This document shows, piece by piece, positions 34,965 through 43,158 of a stretch of DNA of 64,000 nt (positions are counted from its first letter, which is position 1; the number at the start of each line of letters is the position of its first letter). The stretch is from DASUTB01 sp036374835 (GTDB lineage Bacteria > Actinomycetota > Actinomycetes > Jiangellales > Jiangellaceae), in assembly GCA_036374835.1 (NCBI GenBank), contig DASUTB010000023.1, forward strand, positions 62,001 through 126,000, in the 5' to 3' direction. The notes below the pieces were generated by a model. The model worked only from the letters and a program-made list of their open reading frames with translations, was not told where the DNA came from and made no database searches. The position numbers and the translations under genes were made by a program.

Positions 34965-36137
34965 ATGCGCCTCATCACAGCGCTCACCTCCGCCGGCTTG
35001 ATCATTTTCACGGCATGCGCGGACGGCGAGGACGACGATCCCGCCGGGCCCACACCCACACCGACGCCGGCCGAGACCACCACGGCCGCAACGCCGGCCG
35101 CGGCACCGCCGACACCGACGGACCCGCCAACCGAACGGGAGGAACCGGCGCCCGGGCCGGTCACGCCGGGTGAGGTGGACACGATCGTCGGCGGGCTGGA
35201 CGTGCCCTGGGATCTCGCCTTCATCTCGGACGACACCGCACTGGTCTCGGAGCGCAACACCGCACGCATCCGGTCCGTCACCGCCGGCGGCGACGTGACC
35301 GAGGTGGGCGTGGTTGACGGGGTCGAACCGGGCGGCGAAGGTGGCTTGCACGGCATCGCCCGGTTCGAGGACTGGCTGTACGTGTACTACACCGCCGCGT
35401 CGGACAACCGGGTGGTGCGCATGCCCTTCGACGGCTCGTCGCTCGGCGATCAGGAAGTGATCATCGATGGCATTCCCAAGGCCGGCATCCACAACGGCGG
35501 CCGGATCGTCTTCGGGCCGGACGGGATGCTGTACATCGCGGCCGGCGACTCGTCCAACGGCGGTCTCGCACAGGATGTCGACTCGCTGGCCGGCAAGATC
35601 CTGCGGCTCAATCCGGACGGCTCGGTGCCGGACGGCAACCCGTTCGACTCACCGGTGTGGTCGTACGGCCACCGCAATCCGCAGGGCCTGGCGTTCGACG
35701 ACAATGATCAGCTGTGGGCCAGCGAGTTCGGCCAGAACACGTGGGACGAGCTGAACCGGATCGAGGCGGGCGAGAACTACGGCTGGCCGATCGTCGAGGG
35801 CATCGCCGACTCCGACGAATTCGTCGACCCGGTCCGGCAATGGTCGACCGCCGAAGCGTCACCGAGCGGCATCGCCTACGTGCGCGACACGATCTTCATG
35901 GCGGCGCTGCGCGGCCAGCGACTCTGGCAGATCCCGCTCGAGGAGGGCTCCGTCGGTGAGCCTCAGGCGTTCTTCGCCCAGGAGTACGGCCGGTTGCGGC
36001 ACGCCGAGGTCGCACCCGACGGCTCGCTGTGGGTGCTGACGAACAACACGGACGGCCGGTGCCGCCGCGATGGCGATCCGTCCTGCGAGGCAACCACCGA
36101 CGAAGACTTCATCCTCCGCGTCACCCTCACCGAATGA
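34965..36137 (+). CDS. PQQ-dependent sugar dehydrogenase-like lipoprotein
   Basis: 390 aa from ATG 34965. Lipoprotein signal with lipobox IFTAC, then a Pro/Thr-rich linker of about 50 residues (TPTPTPAETTTAATPAAA). The rest is a soluble glucose dehydrogenase (GSDH) beta-propeller: LDVPWDLAFISDD, GGEGGLHGIARF, HNGGRIVFGPDGMLYIAAGD, YGHRNPQGLAFD, WASEFGQNTWDELNRI and NYGWP. Acts at the outer face of the membrane. The cofactor is inferred from the family. The stop lies in a family II repeat. Confidence 0.92.
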   Translation: MRLITALTSAGLIIFTACADGEDDDPAGPTPTPTPAETTTAATPAAAPPTPTDPPTEREEPAPGPVTPGEVDTIVGGLDVPWDLAFISDDTALVSERNTARIRSVTAGGDVTEVGVVDGVEPGGEGGLHGIARFEDWLYVYYTAASDNRVVRMPFDGSSLGDQEVIIDGIPKAGIHNGGRIVFGPDGMLYIAAGDSSNGGLAQDVDSLAGKILRLNPDGSVPDGNPFDSPVWSYGHRNPQGLAFDDNDQLWASEFGQNTWDELNRIEAGENYGWPIVEGIADSDEFVDPVRQWSTAEASPSGIAYVRDTIFMAALRGQRLWQIPLEEGSVGEPQAFFAQEYGRLRHAEVAPDGSLWVLTNNTDGRCRRDGDPSCEATTDEDFILRVTLTE

Positions 36138-36212
36138 CCACGTTAAGCTCCCACGCCCCGGCCAAACGTCCCTTACAGGCCACGCATCGCCCGTAACCGC
36201 CGCGCAAAGGAA
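36132..36212 (+). repeat. Repeat family II copy, well preserved
   Basis: CGAATGACCACGTTAAGCTC, CCACGCCCCGGCCAAACGTC, CCTTACAGGCCACGCATCGC, then CCGTAACCGCCGCGCAAAGG. Supplies the TGA stop (36135-36137) of the sugar dehydrogenase gene and ends at the ribosome-binding site of the next gene. Confidence 0.7.
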
Positions 36213-36220
36213 CACGTAAC

Positions 36221-37627
36221 GTGGGCCGGATGACGTCCTCGGCGGACTTGGTCGTGCTCGGCGCCGGTCCGGCGGGCCTTGCCGCAGCGTGGCGGGCCGC
36301 CCGCCGCGGCCGCTCGGTCGTCGTGCTGGAGCGGTCCGATGCGGTCGGTGGCCTTGCCGCGAGCTTCCAGGTCGGCGGCGTGTCGGTGGACCACGGCAGC
36401 CACCGGCTGCACCCGGCGACGCCGCCACACCTGCTGGCCGATCTCCGCGAGCTGCTGGGCGATGATCTTCAGCTGCGGCCACGGAACGGACGGCTCCGGA
36501 TAGCCGGCCGCTGGGTGGGTTTCCCGCTACGGGCCGGCGAACTGGCCCGCGCCCTGCCCCCGACCATGCTCGCGCGCATCGCCGCCGAGGCGGCCGCCGA
36601 ACCGCTCCGGCGGCCGCGCGCCGACACCTACGCCGCCGTCCTGCGCAGCGGACTCGGCCGGACCGTCTACGACACCCTGTACGCGCCGTACGCGAAAAAG
36701 CTCTGGGGCCTGCCGGGCGAGCAGATCGCCGGCGAGCAGGCCCGTCGCCGGGTGACCGCGGACACTCCCTGGAAGATCGCCGGTCGGATGCTGCGCGGCG
36801 GCAGCGGCGGCCAGGGCCGGGTGTTCTACTACCCGCGCCGCGGGTTCGGCCAGATCGTGCGATCGCTGGCCGATGCCGCCTCGGAGGCCGGCGCGATCAT
36901 CCGGACCGGCACCGCGGTCGATGCTGTCGAACCGGCGAGCGGCAGCAGTGTGGTGCAGGTGACGGCCGGAGCCTCGACCCACGTGAAGGCGGCCCATGTC
37001 TTCTCGACGATCCCGCTGCCGGCGCTGGCCGCGGTCACCCGTCCCGGACCGCCGCAGGCGGTCGTCGACGCGGCGCGGCGGCTGCGCTTCCGGGCGATGG
37101 TGCTCGTCTACCTCGTGCACCGCGGCGGACCGTGGACGCCCTACGACGCGCACTACGTCCCAGGCTCGGAGACGCCGATCACGCGCATCTCCGAGCCGAC
37201 CAACTACCGGGTCAGCCCGGACGACCCGACGGACCGGAGCGTGTTGTGCGCCGAGATCCCGTGTGCGGTGGGCGACGCGATCTGGCGGGCCGACGATGAC
37301 GACCTGAGAACCCTGGCCGAGGACGCTCTCGCGGCCACCGGACTGCCACCGGTGCGCGCCATCGAGGTAGCCGTCCGGCGGCTGCCCCGGGTCTACCCGA
37401 TCTACGAGCTCGGCTACGACCGCCACCTGGCGGGCCTCGACGCGTGGTCGGTCGCGCTACCGCGGATCACCACGTTCGGCCGGCTCGGGTTGTTCGCCCA
37501 CGACAACACGCATCACGCCATGGCGATGGCCTACGCCGCCGTGGACGCACTCGGCCCCGACGGCTTCGACACCACGGAATGGCACGCGGCACGGCGACGG
37601 TTCGCCGAGCACGTCGTTGAGGACTAG
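36221..37627 (+). CDS. FAD-dependent amine-oxidase-fold oxidoreductase
   Basis: 468 aa from GTG 36221, with AAAGGA upstream (ATG 36230 possible). N-terminal FAD motif LVVLGAGPAGLAAAWRAARR and AVGGLAASF, followed by VDHGSHRLHP. The middle part YAPYAKKLWGLPGEQIAGE is typical of amino-oxidase-like proteins related to protoporphyrinogen oxidase and UDP-galactopyranose mutase. The C-terminus LFAHDNTHHAMAMAYAAVDA is the second FAD region. Substrate unknown; a sugar- or lipid-linked substrate is suggested only by the neighbouring glycosyltransferase. Its stop shares the CTAG tetranucleotide with the convergent gene. Confidence 0.85.
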   Translation: MGRMTSSADLVVLGAGPAGLAAAWRAARRGRSVVVLERSDAVGGLAASFQVGGVSVDHGSHRLHPATPPHLLADLRELLGDDLQLRPRNGRLRIAGRWVGFPLRAGELARALPPTMLARIAAEAAAEPLRRPRADTYAAVLRSGLGRTVYDTLYAPYAKKLWGLPGEQIAGEQARRRVTADTPWKIAGRMLRGGSGGQGRVFYYPRRGFGQIVRSLADAASEAGAIIRTGTAVDAVEPASGSSVVQVTAGASTHVKAAHVFSTIPLPALAAVTRPGPPQAVVDAARRLRFRAMVLVYLVHRGGPWTPYDAHYVPGSETPITRISEPTNYRVSPDDPTDRSVLCAEIPCAVGDAIWRADDDDLRTLAEDALAATGLPPVRAIEVAVRRLPRVYPIYELGYDRHLAGLDAWSVALPRITTFGRLGLFAHDNTHHAMAMAYAAVDALGPDGFDTTEWHAARRRFAEHVVED

Positions 37628-39336
37628 GACTGCTGCGAGCCGTGGACGCGCGATCCCGCCACGGGAGGTGGCGGCACCGGAGCGTTGATCTCCCGGAACA
37701 CGGCCGGCACCACCCGGCGAAGATAACCGCCGAGCCGGACGAACGAACTGCCCGACTCCCGCCACGCGTAGCTGATCGGCACCTCGGCGTAGCGGTAGCC
37801 CTTGGCCAGCAGGTCCAGCGTCAGCACCTGCGCGTAGTTGTAGTCGTGCAGCACCTCCGCGTGTGCGGCCGCCTGAGGTGAGAACGCCCGGAAGCCGCTC
37901 TGGCCGTCGGTGATATCGGGCCGCCGCGCCGCCCAGCGCACCCACCAGGTGAGCACCCGGTTGCCCAGCCGGCGATGGGGCAGCATTCGCTCGATCTGCC
38001 CGGCGAAGCGCGAGCCCACGACGTAGTCCGCCGCGCCGGCCAGGACGGGTCCGGCCATTGCCGGAATATCCTCCGGCGCGTACTCGCCGTCCGCGTCCAA
38101 GTAGACGACGGCCGCGGGGCCGAACGCCAGTGATTCGGCCAGTCCGCGCCGCATCGCCGCTCCCAGACCCAGGTTCCCTGGCTGGCGCACGACGACCGCA
38201 CCCGCAGCGGCGGCAATCTCCGCGCTGCGGTCGGTGGACCCGTCATCGACGGCCAGGTTCACCACCGGTCGCCCGCCGACCCGGTCCGGGACCCGCGCGA
38301 GGACGCCGGCGACCGTCGCTTCCTCGTTGTGCACCGGCAAGAACACCACGACCGGAGCCTGCTCGCCGGTCGTCCATGGACGAGGCGTCAACGCGCGTCG
38401 GCGCGGGAGCCGGGCCCGGCCCCAGTACGCGGGGGCGGGGACGACGAGCGCCGCGGAGCCGACGACCACGGCGTAGACCGTCTTCACCGCGTGCGTGGTC
38501 AGCGCGACGGCGAACGCCACGCCCGGATCGGCGCCCAGCGCGACCAGACCGGCGGTGGCCGCCGCCTCGTACGACCCCACGCCGCCCGGTGTAACGGCGA
38601 CGGTCTGAGCCGCGATGGTCAGGGCCGTGACGGCCACCGCCTCCGGAGCCGACAATCCGATGCCGGCCGCTTGCGCGACCGCGAACACGACCGCCGCCTC
38701 CAGCGCCCACGCGAGCATGGCGGCGAGCGTGACCGACGGCAGCCGCGGCCGGACGCGGTGACCCTTCGCCGCCAACCGGCGAAGCCAGGCGAAGCCGGCC
38801 ACCGCAAAGGCGGCGACCGCGCAGCCCACGACCCACACCCAGCCGCCGACCAGGCTCACGACCAGCCCGGGTACCGCGACCAGCGCAAGGACCAGCACTC
38901 CCAGCACGTCGGCGAGCCGCAGCGTGACGCCCGATGCGAGCACTGGCTTGACCGGCAATCGAACGCGCCGCAGCACGCTGGTGAACCGCAGCGGCTCGCC
39001 GAGCCGGAGCGGCAGCACATGGTTGCCGAGCAGCGCGACGTGGATCGCCGCCCAGGCCTGCCCGAGCGGCAGGTCGGTGAGCACGGCCGTCCATGCCCGT
39101 GCCCGGATGAGGAACGCCACGGTGTAACAGGCCAGCGCCACAACGAGCCCTGCCGGGTCGGTGAGCACGGCGTACACGGTCTGCCCGAGCACATCGGCGT
39201 CGATCACCTGGACCAGGTAGACCGCGGCCGCGGCGAGCACCGCGAGACCGACCGCCACGCGGACCGCACCCTGCAGCCCCGCCCGCCGCGACGCTTCAAA
39301 CCACCGGCCGGGCAGCGGCCCGCGGGTGTCTGTCAT
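37624..39336 (-). CDS. Fusion: LPG-synthase-type flippase domain plus DPM1-like GT2
   Basis: 570 aa. Residues 20-305 form about eight membrane helices with the UPF0104/AglD family mark PGGVGSYEAA (250-259). Residues 327-545 are a family 2 glycosyltransferase: VVFLPVHNEEATVAG, VDDGSTDRS (363-371), DADGEYAPED (414-423), GSRFAGQIERMLPHRR and ITDGQSGFRAF, close to dolichol- or polyprenol-phosphate mannose synthases. So synthesis of a polyprenyl-phosphate sugar and its flipping may be joined in one protein. Start ATG overlaps the stop of the iron ABC ATPase (ATGA), placing it last in that operon. Confidence 0.88.
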   Translation of the reverse strand: MTDTRGPLPGRWFEASRRAGLQGAVRVAVGLAVLAAAAVYLVQVIDADVLGQTVYAVLTDPAGLVVALACYTVAFLIRARAWTAVLTDLPLGQAWAAIHVALLGNHVLPLRLGEPLRFTSVLRRVRLPVKPVLASGVTLRLADVLGVLVLALVAVPGLVVSLVGGWVWVVGCAVAAFAVAGFAWLRRLAAKGHRVRPRLPSVTLAAMLAWALEAAVVFAVAQAAGIGLSAPEAVAVTALTIAAQTVAVTPGGVGSYEAAATAGLVALGADPGVAFAVALTTHAVKTVYAVVVGSAALVVPAPAYWGRARLPRRRALTPRPWTTGEQAPVVVFLPVHNEEATVAGVLARVPDRVGGRPVVNLAVDDGSTDRSAEIAAAAGAVVVRQPGNLGLGAAMRRGLAESLAFGPAAVVYLDADGEYAPEDIPAMAGPVLAGAADYVVGSRFAGQIERMLPHRRLGNRVLTWWVRWAARRPDITDGQSGFRAFSPQAAAHAEVLHDYNYAQVLTLDLLAKGYRYAEVPISYAWRESGSSFVRLGGYLRRVVPAVFREINAPVPPPPVAGSRVHGSQQS

Positions 39337-40385
39337 GCAGCGTCGGCGGGGAACGCCGCCAGCGCATGACCGGGCTCGAGCCGAACGGACACCCGCTCGC
39401 CGGGTCCGACCGGTTCGACGTGCGAGGCCATCGAGCGAACTGTCACGCCATCGCCGAGGTCGACGTGGTAGACGACGAACGAACCGCGGAACTCGACCCG
39501 GCGGACTCTGGCGTCGCCGGCCGGATCAGGCACGACATGGACGTCGTCCGGGCGCACCGTCACGTCGACGTCGTGCCCATCGCCGAGATCGCCGACGACC
39601 GGCACCTCGCCCCACTGGGTCTTGACCGATGTTCCGACTCGCTGGCCGGGAAGGAAGTCGGCCTCGCCCATGAAGGTCGCGACGAAGCGATTGGCCGGGG
39701 CGTGGAAGACGGTCTGCGGTGCGGCGATCTGCTCGATACGGCCGGAGCGCAGGACGCCGACCCGGTCGCCCACCGCGAGCGCCTCCTCCTGGTCGTGGGT
39801 GACGAACACGCCAGCCGCGCCGGCCGCGCGAAGCACCGCCACGACGTCGTCGCGCAGCCGGATCCGCAGGTTGCGGTCCAGGTCGGAGAACGGCTCGTCG
39901 AACAGCACGACCGCCGGCGCGGGCGCCAGCGCCCGGGCCAACGCCACACGTTGGACCTCGCCGCCGGACAACTCGTGCGGATACCGCCCGCCCATCTCGC
40001 CGAGGCCGACCAGATCGAGCACCTCCGACACGCGTTCGTGCCGGCCCGGGTCGCGCTTGGCCAGACCGAACGCGACGTTGCCGGAAACATCGAGGTGCGG
40101 GAACAACGCGTGGTCCTGGAACACCATGCCGACGCCGCGCCGCTCGGCCGGCACCCACGTCGAGGGTCCGGCCATCTCACGTCCGGCGATCATCACGCGT
40201 CCGGCGTCCGGCGGGGTCAAGCCGGCGACCAATCGCAGCAATGTGGACTTGCCGCAGCCGCTCGGGCCGACCAGGGCGAGCAGTTCGCCCGGCGCGACAT
40301 CGACCGTAACGCCGTCCACCGCGGCCACGTCACCGTACCGCTTCACGAGCCGCTCGGCGCGAAGCACCGGTTGCGTCGCACTCAC
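39333..40385 (-). CDS. Ferric iron ABC transporter ATP-binding protein
   Basis: 350 aa from GTG 40385, overlapping the permease stop (GTGA). FbpC/PotA-like: Walker A GPSGCGKST, Q-loop VFQDHALFPH, signature ELSGGEVQRVALARAL, Walker B VVLFDEPFSDLD, and a C-terminal TOBE domain (DVTVRPDDVHVVPDP). Iron as substrate is inferred from the binding protein and permease upstream and the IdeR-like box in front of the operon. Confidence 0.93.
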   Translation of the reverse strand: MSATQPVLRAERLVKRYGDVAAVDGVTVDVAPGELLALVGPSGCGKSTLLRLVAGLTPPDAGRVMIAGREMAGPSTWVPAERRGVGMVFQDHALFPHLDVSGNVAFGLAKRDPGRHERVSEVLDLVGLGEMGGRYPHELSGGEVQRVALARALAPAPAVVLFDEPFSDLDRNLRIRLRDDVVAVLRAAGAAGVFVTHDQEEALAVGDRVGVLRSGRIEQIAAPQTVFHAPANRFVATFMGEADFLPGQRVGTSVKTQWGEVPVVGDLGDGHDVDVTVRPDDVHVVPDPAGDARVRRVEFRGSFVVYHVDLGDGVTVRSMASHVEPVGPGERVSVRLEPGHALAAFPADAA

Positions 40386-42076
40386 CAGGCCGTCACCTCC
40401 TTCATCGACCGGCGGACCAGCACCGCCACCGGAATGGTCGCAACCGCCACGATCGTCAACGCCGGCAGCCCGGCCAGCTCCCACCGCGACTCCGACGCCA
40501 GCCGGTAGACCCATACGGCGAGCGTCTCGAACCCGAACGGGCGCAGCAACAGCACGATCGGCAACTCCTTGAGCGCATCGACCGCGACCAGGACCAGCGC
40601 CACGCCGATCCCGGTCCGCACCATCGGCAGATGAACCCGGCTGACGACCCGCCACGGAGCGGCGCCGAGGGTCAGCGCGGACGCGGTCATCGACGGCGTG
40701 ACCTTCTCCAGGCTGGCATCCAGGCTGTTGTACGAGACGGCCAGGAAACGCACCACGTAGGCGTAGAGGAGGCCGGCCACCGATCCGGTCACCAGGAACC
40801 GTCCCCAATCGAGGCCGGCCGCGTCCAGCGCACGGTCGAGCCCGGCGAACATCAGGAGGACGCCGACCGCCACGACCGGCCCGGGCACCGCGTATCCAAC
40901 GGTCGTCACGCGGGCCAGGCCTGCGGTGAGCCGGTCGCCGCCGAGCCGCCGGGCGTTGACGACGACCGCCGCCAGCACCAGGCAGATCAGCGCCGCGGCC
41001 GCGGCGATCAGCAGGCTGTTGGTCGCGTACTCGAGATAGCGGGAGTCCAGCCCGCCGTCCGATCTGCGCAGCGTGACGAGGCTGGACCAGTTCACCAACT
41101 GCGCGGCCGGTAGCACGAAAGCCACGCCGAGCACGGCGGCGCAGGCAGCGGTGGCCGTCCAGGCGCGCAGCCCGGTGAGCCGGACCGGTTCGACGCTGCG
41201 CGCGCTGCCGCCCTGCTGGTGGTAGCGCGCCCGGCCGCGCAGCGCCCGCTCCACCACGATGATCGTCACGGCGAACACCAGCACCAGCGAGGCAAGCTCG
41301 GTCGCCGCCGCACGGTCGTACATGCCGTTCCACACCCGGTAGATACCGACCGAGACGGTCTCGACGTTGAAGTACTGGACGGTGGCATAGTCGGTGAGCG
41401 TCTCCATCGCCACCAGGGCGGAGCCGGCGGCCAGCGACGGGCGGGCCATCGGCAGCAGCACCCGCCACGCGACACGTAGCGGGCCCTGTCCGAGGGTGCG
41501 CGCGGCCTCGTGTGTCGCAACCGCCTGCTCGGCGAAAGCAGCACGGGCGAACAGATAGACGTACGGGTACAGGGCGAGGCTGAGCACGACGATCGCCGTG
41601 GCCATCGACCGGACCTCGGGGAACCAGACGTCGCTGCCGAACAGCCCCCGCAAGCCGCTTTGGACCGGCCCCGGCGTGTCCAGCAGCCACACATAGATGA
41701 AGCCCAGCACGTAGGCCGGGACGGCCAGCGGCAACATCAGCAGCCAGGAGAACGCCCCGCGTCCAGGGAACCGGTACGTGGCGACGAGCCAGGCCAACCC
41801 CGTCCCGAGCACGAGCGTGCCGATGACCACGCCGGCCAGCAACAGCAGCGTCGAGCCCACCATCTCGAGCAGGCTGGTCCGCCACAGGAACGACCACACC
41901 TCGGCGTCGGGCGTCAGGATGCTGGACGCGACAAGGGCGACCGGCAGCACTACCAGCGCGGCGACGGCGAAGGTCGCCAGTAGCCAGCGCGGCCGCAACG
42001 GGCGCCGGAACCGCTCGCGACGACCGGGCACTCCGGTCGATACCGCGCTCGGGTCGGTCTCGAGATAGGTAGTCAC
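40382..42076 (-). CDS. Ferric iron ABC transporter permease, two-domain
   Basis: 564 aa with about twelve membrane helices in two halves, each with a binding-protein-dependent transport (EAA) loop: HEAARTLGQGPLRVAWRVLL in the first and ALTLGAAPWRVVSRVHLPM in the second. FbpB/SfuB-type iron permeases have this duplicated form. Between the periplasmic-type binding protein gene (7 bp gap) and the ATPase gene (4 bp overlap). Confidence 0.93.
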   Translation of the reverse strand: MTTYLETDPSAVSTGVPGRRERFRRPLRPRWLLATFAVAALVVLPVALVASSILTPDAEVWSFLWRTSLLEMVGSTLLLLAGVVIGTLVLGTGLAWLVATYRFPGRGAFSWLLMLPLAVPAYVLGFIYVWLLDTPGPVQSGLRGLFGSDVWFPEVRSMATAIVVLSLALYPYVYLFARAAFAEQAVATHEAARTLGQGPLRVAWRVLLPMARPSLAAGSALVAMETLTDYATVQYFNVETVSVGIYRVWNGMYDRAAATELASLVLVFAVTIIVVERALRGRARYHQQGGSARSVEPVRLTGLRAWTATAACAAVLGVAFVLPAAQLVNWSSLVTLRRSDGGLDSRYLEYATNSLLIAAAAALICLVLAAVVVNARRLGGDRLTAGLARVTTVGYAVPGPVVAVGVLLMFAGLDRALDAAGLDWGRFLVTGSVAGLLYAYVVRFLAVSYNSLDASLEKVTPSMTASALTLGAAPWRVVSRVHLPMVRTGIGVALVLVAVDALKELPIVLLLRPFGFETLAVWVYRLASESRWELAGLPALTIVAVATIPVAVLVRRSMKEVTAW

Positions 42077-42083
42077 GGTGGCC

Positions 42084-43100
42084 TCAGTCGTAGTTGGCCT
42101 CGGCCATCAGCTCGATGGCTTCGGCGTTGCGGGCGCCGAACTCGGCGGCGCTGAGATCGTCGGCGACGAACTCGCCGAAACCGGCGATCAGCTCGTCCGG
42201 CGCGACGTCGTCGTTGACCGGGTATTCATGATTCCCGGCGACGAAGGCCTCCTGGCCGTCGGTCGCCAGCCACTCGATCAGTTGCTGCGCGAGCTCAGGA
42301 TCGTCGGCGTTGGCCGTGACGCCGGCGCCGGACGTATTGACGTGCACCCCCGGCTCGGGCTGGTCGGCCCAGAACAACTCGACCGGAAAGTCCGGGTCGT
42401 CCTCGAGCAGCCGCGCGAGGTAGTAGTGGTTGACGATGCCCACGTCGCACGTGCCTGCGGCGATGTTCTCGAGAATCATCACGTCGTTGTTCATGATCTC
42501 GGCATTTTCCGCCCAGCCCGATACGATCTCGAGCGCGCGCTCCTCACCTTCCCGCGCGATCAGGCTGGCCACCAGAGACTGCGTATAGACGTTGCTCGAC
42601 CGCCGCAAGCAGAGCCGGCCCTGCCACTCCGGTTCGGCCAGCGCGGCGTACGTGGACAACTCGGCAGGATCGACGGTCTGCGGGTTGTAGACGATGGTGC
42701 GCGCCCGCTTCGACAACCCGAACCAGAGGTTCTCGGGATCGCGCATGGACTCCGGCACAGCCTGTTCCAGCACCTCGGACTCGAGCGGCGCGAAGACGCC
42801 GTTCTCCGCCGCGGTCGCGAGGTTGCCGGCGTCGACGGTCAGGTAGACATCGGCGAGCGTGTCATCACCCTCGGCTTCGATTCGCTCGCGGAGTTCGGCG
42901 TCGGTGCCGTAGAGAAACTCGACGTCGATGCCGGTCTCATCCGCGAACTGCTGGAACGCCGGCTCCAAGTCGTAGTGCCGGGCTGAGTACACCCGCACGG
43001 TGTCATCACCGGAGGCGTTCGCGTCGGCGCCGCAAGCGGTGGCGGTCAGCGCCAGCGGCACGGCAAGCAGGGTCAACTGCCGGATCGGGCGGGGTTGCAC
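42084..43100 (-). CDS. Ferric iron-binding lipoprotein of ABC transporter
   Basis: 338 aa, GTG start at 43100. Lipobox TATAC near residue 23, then VRVYSARHYDLEPAFQQFAD, typical of FbpA-type proteins, and NHYYLARLLEDD with the adjacent tyrosines that bind Fe3+ in this family. It captures ferric iron outside the membrane for the permease downstream. An IdeR/DtxR-type box lies 36 bp upstream, so expression is probably released under iron limitation. Confidence 0.93.
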   Translation of the reverse strand: MQPRPIRQLTLLAVPLALTATACGADANASGDDTVRVYSARHYDLEPAFQQFADETGIDVEFLYGTDAELRERIEAEGDDTLADVYLTVDAGNLATAAENGVFAPLESEVLEQAVPESMRDPENLWFGLSKRARTIVYNPQTVDPAELSTYAALAEPEWQGRLCLRRSSNVYTQSLVASLIAREGEERALEIVSGWAENAEIMNNDVMILENIAAGTCDVGIVNHYYLARLLEDDPDFPVELFWADQPEPGVHVNTSGAGVTANADDPELAQQLIEWLATDGQEAFVAGNHEYPVNDDVAPDELIAGFGEFVADDLSAAEFGARNAEAIELMAEANYD

Positions 43101-43135
43101 GGAAAGGCACCTCGGATTGATTTCGAAAAGTCAGC

Positions 43136-43154
43136 TTAGGCTTGCCTATCCTAG
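43136..43154. promoter_or_regulatory. IdeR/DtxR-type iron box 1
   Basis: TTAGGCTTGCCTATCCTAG matches about 14 of 19 bases of the iron-box consensus TTAGGTTAGGCTAACCTAA. It lies between the divergent iron-binding protein (start 43100) and the GT-C-like gene (start 43159) and overlaps a TATCCT -10 element for the latter. Confidence 0.75.
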
Positions 43155-43158
43155 CACT

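Noticed and set aside
39333..41897. Single 854-codon minus-strand frame covering the ABC ATPase and much of the permease
   Set aside because: Only the last 350 codons encode a protein family; the rest is the permease gene in the wrong frame. The GTG at 40385 overlapping the permease stop is the real start.
43000..43158. N-terminal extension of the GT-C-like gene
   Set aside because: It would be translated across the iron box and the antisense start of the iron-binding protein gene; the leaderless GTG fits better.
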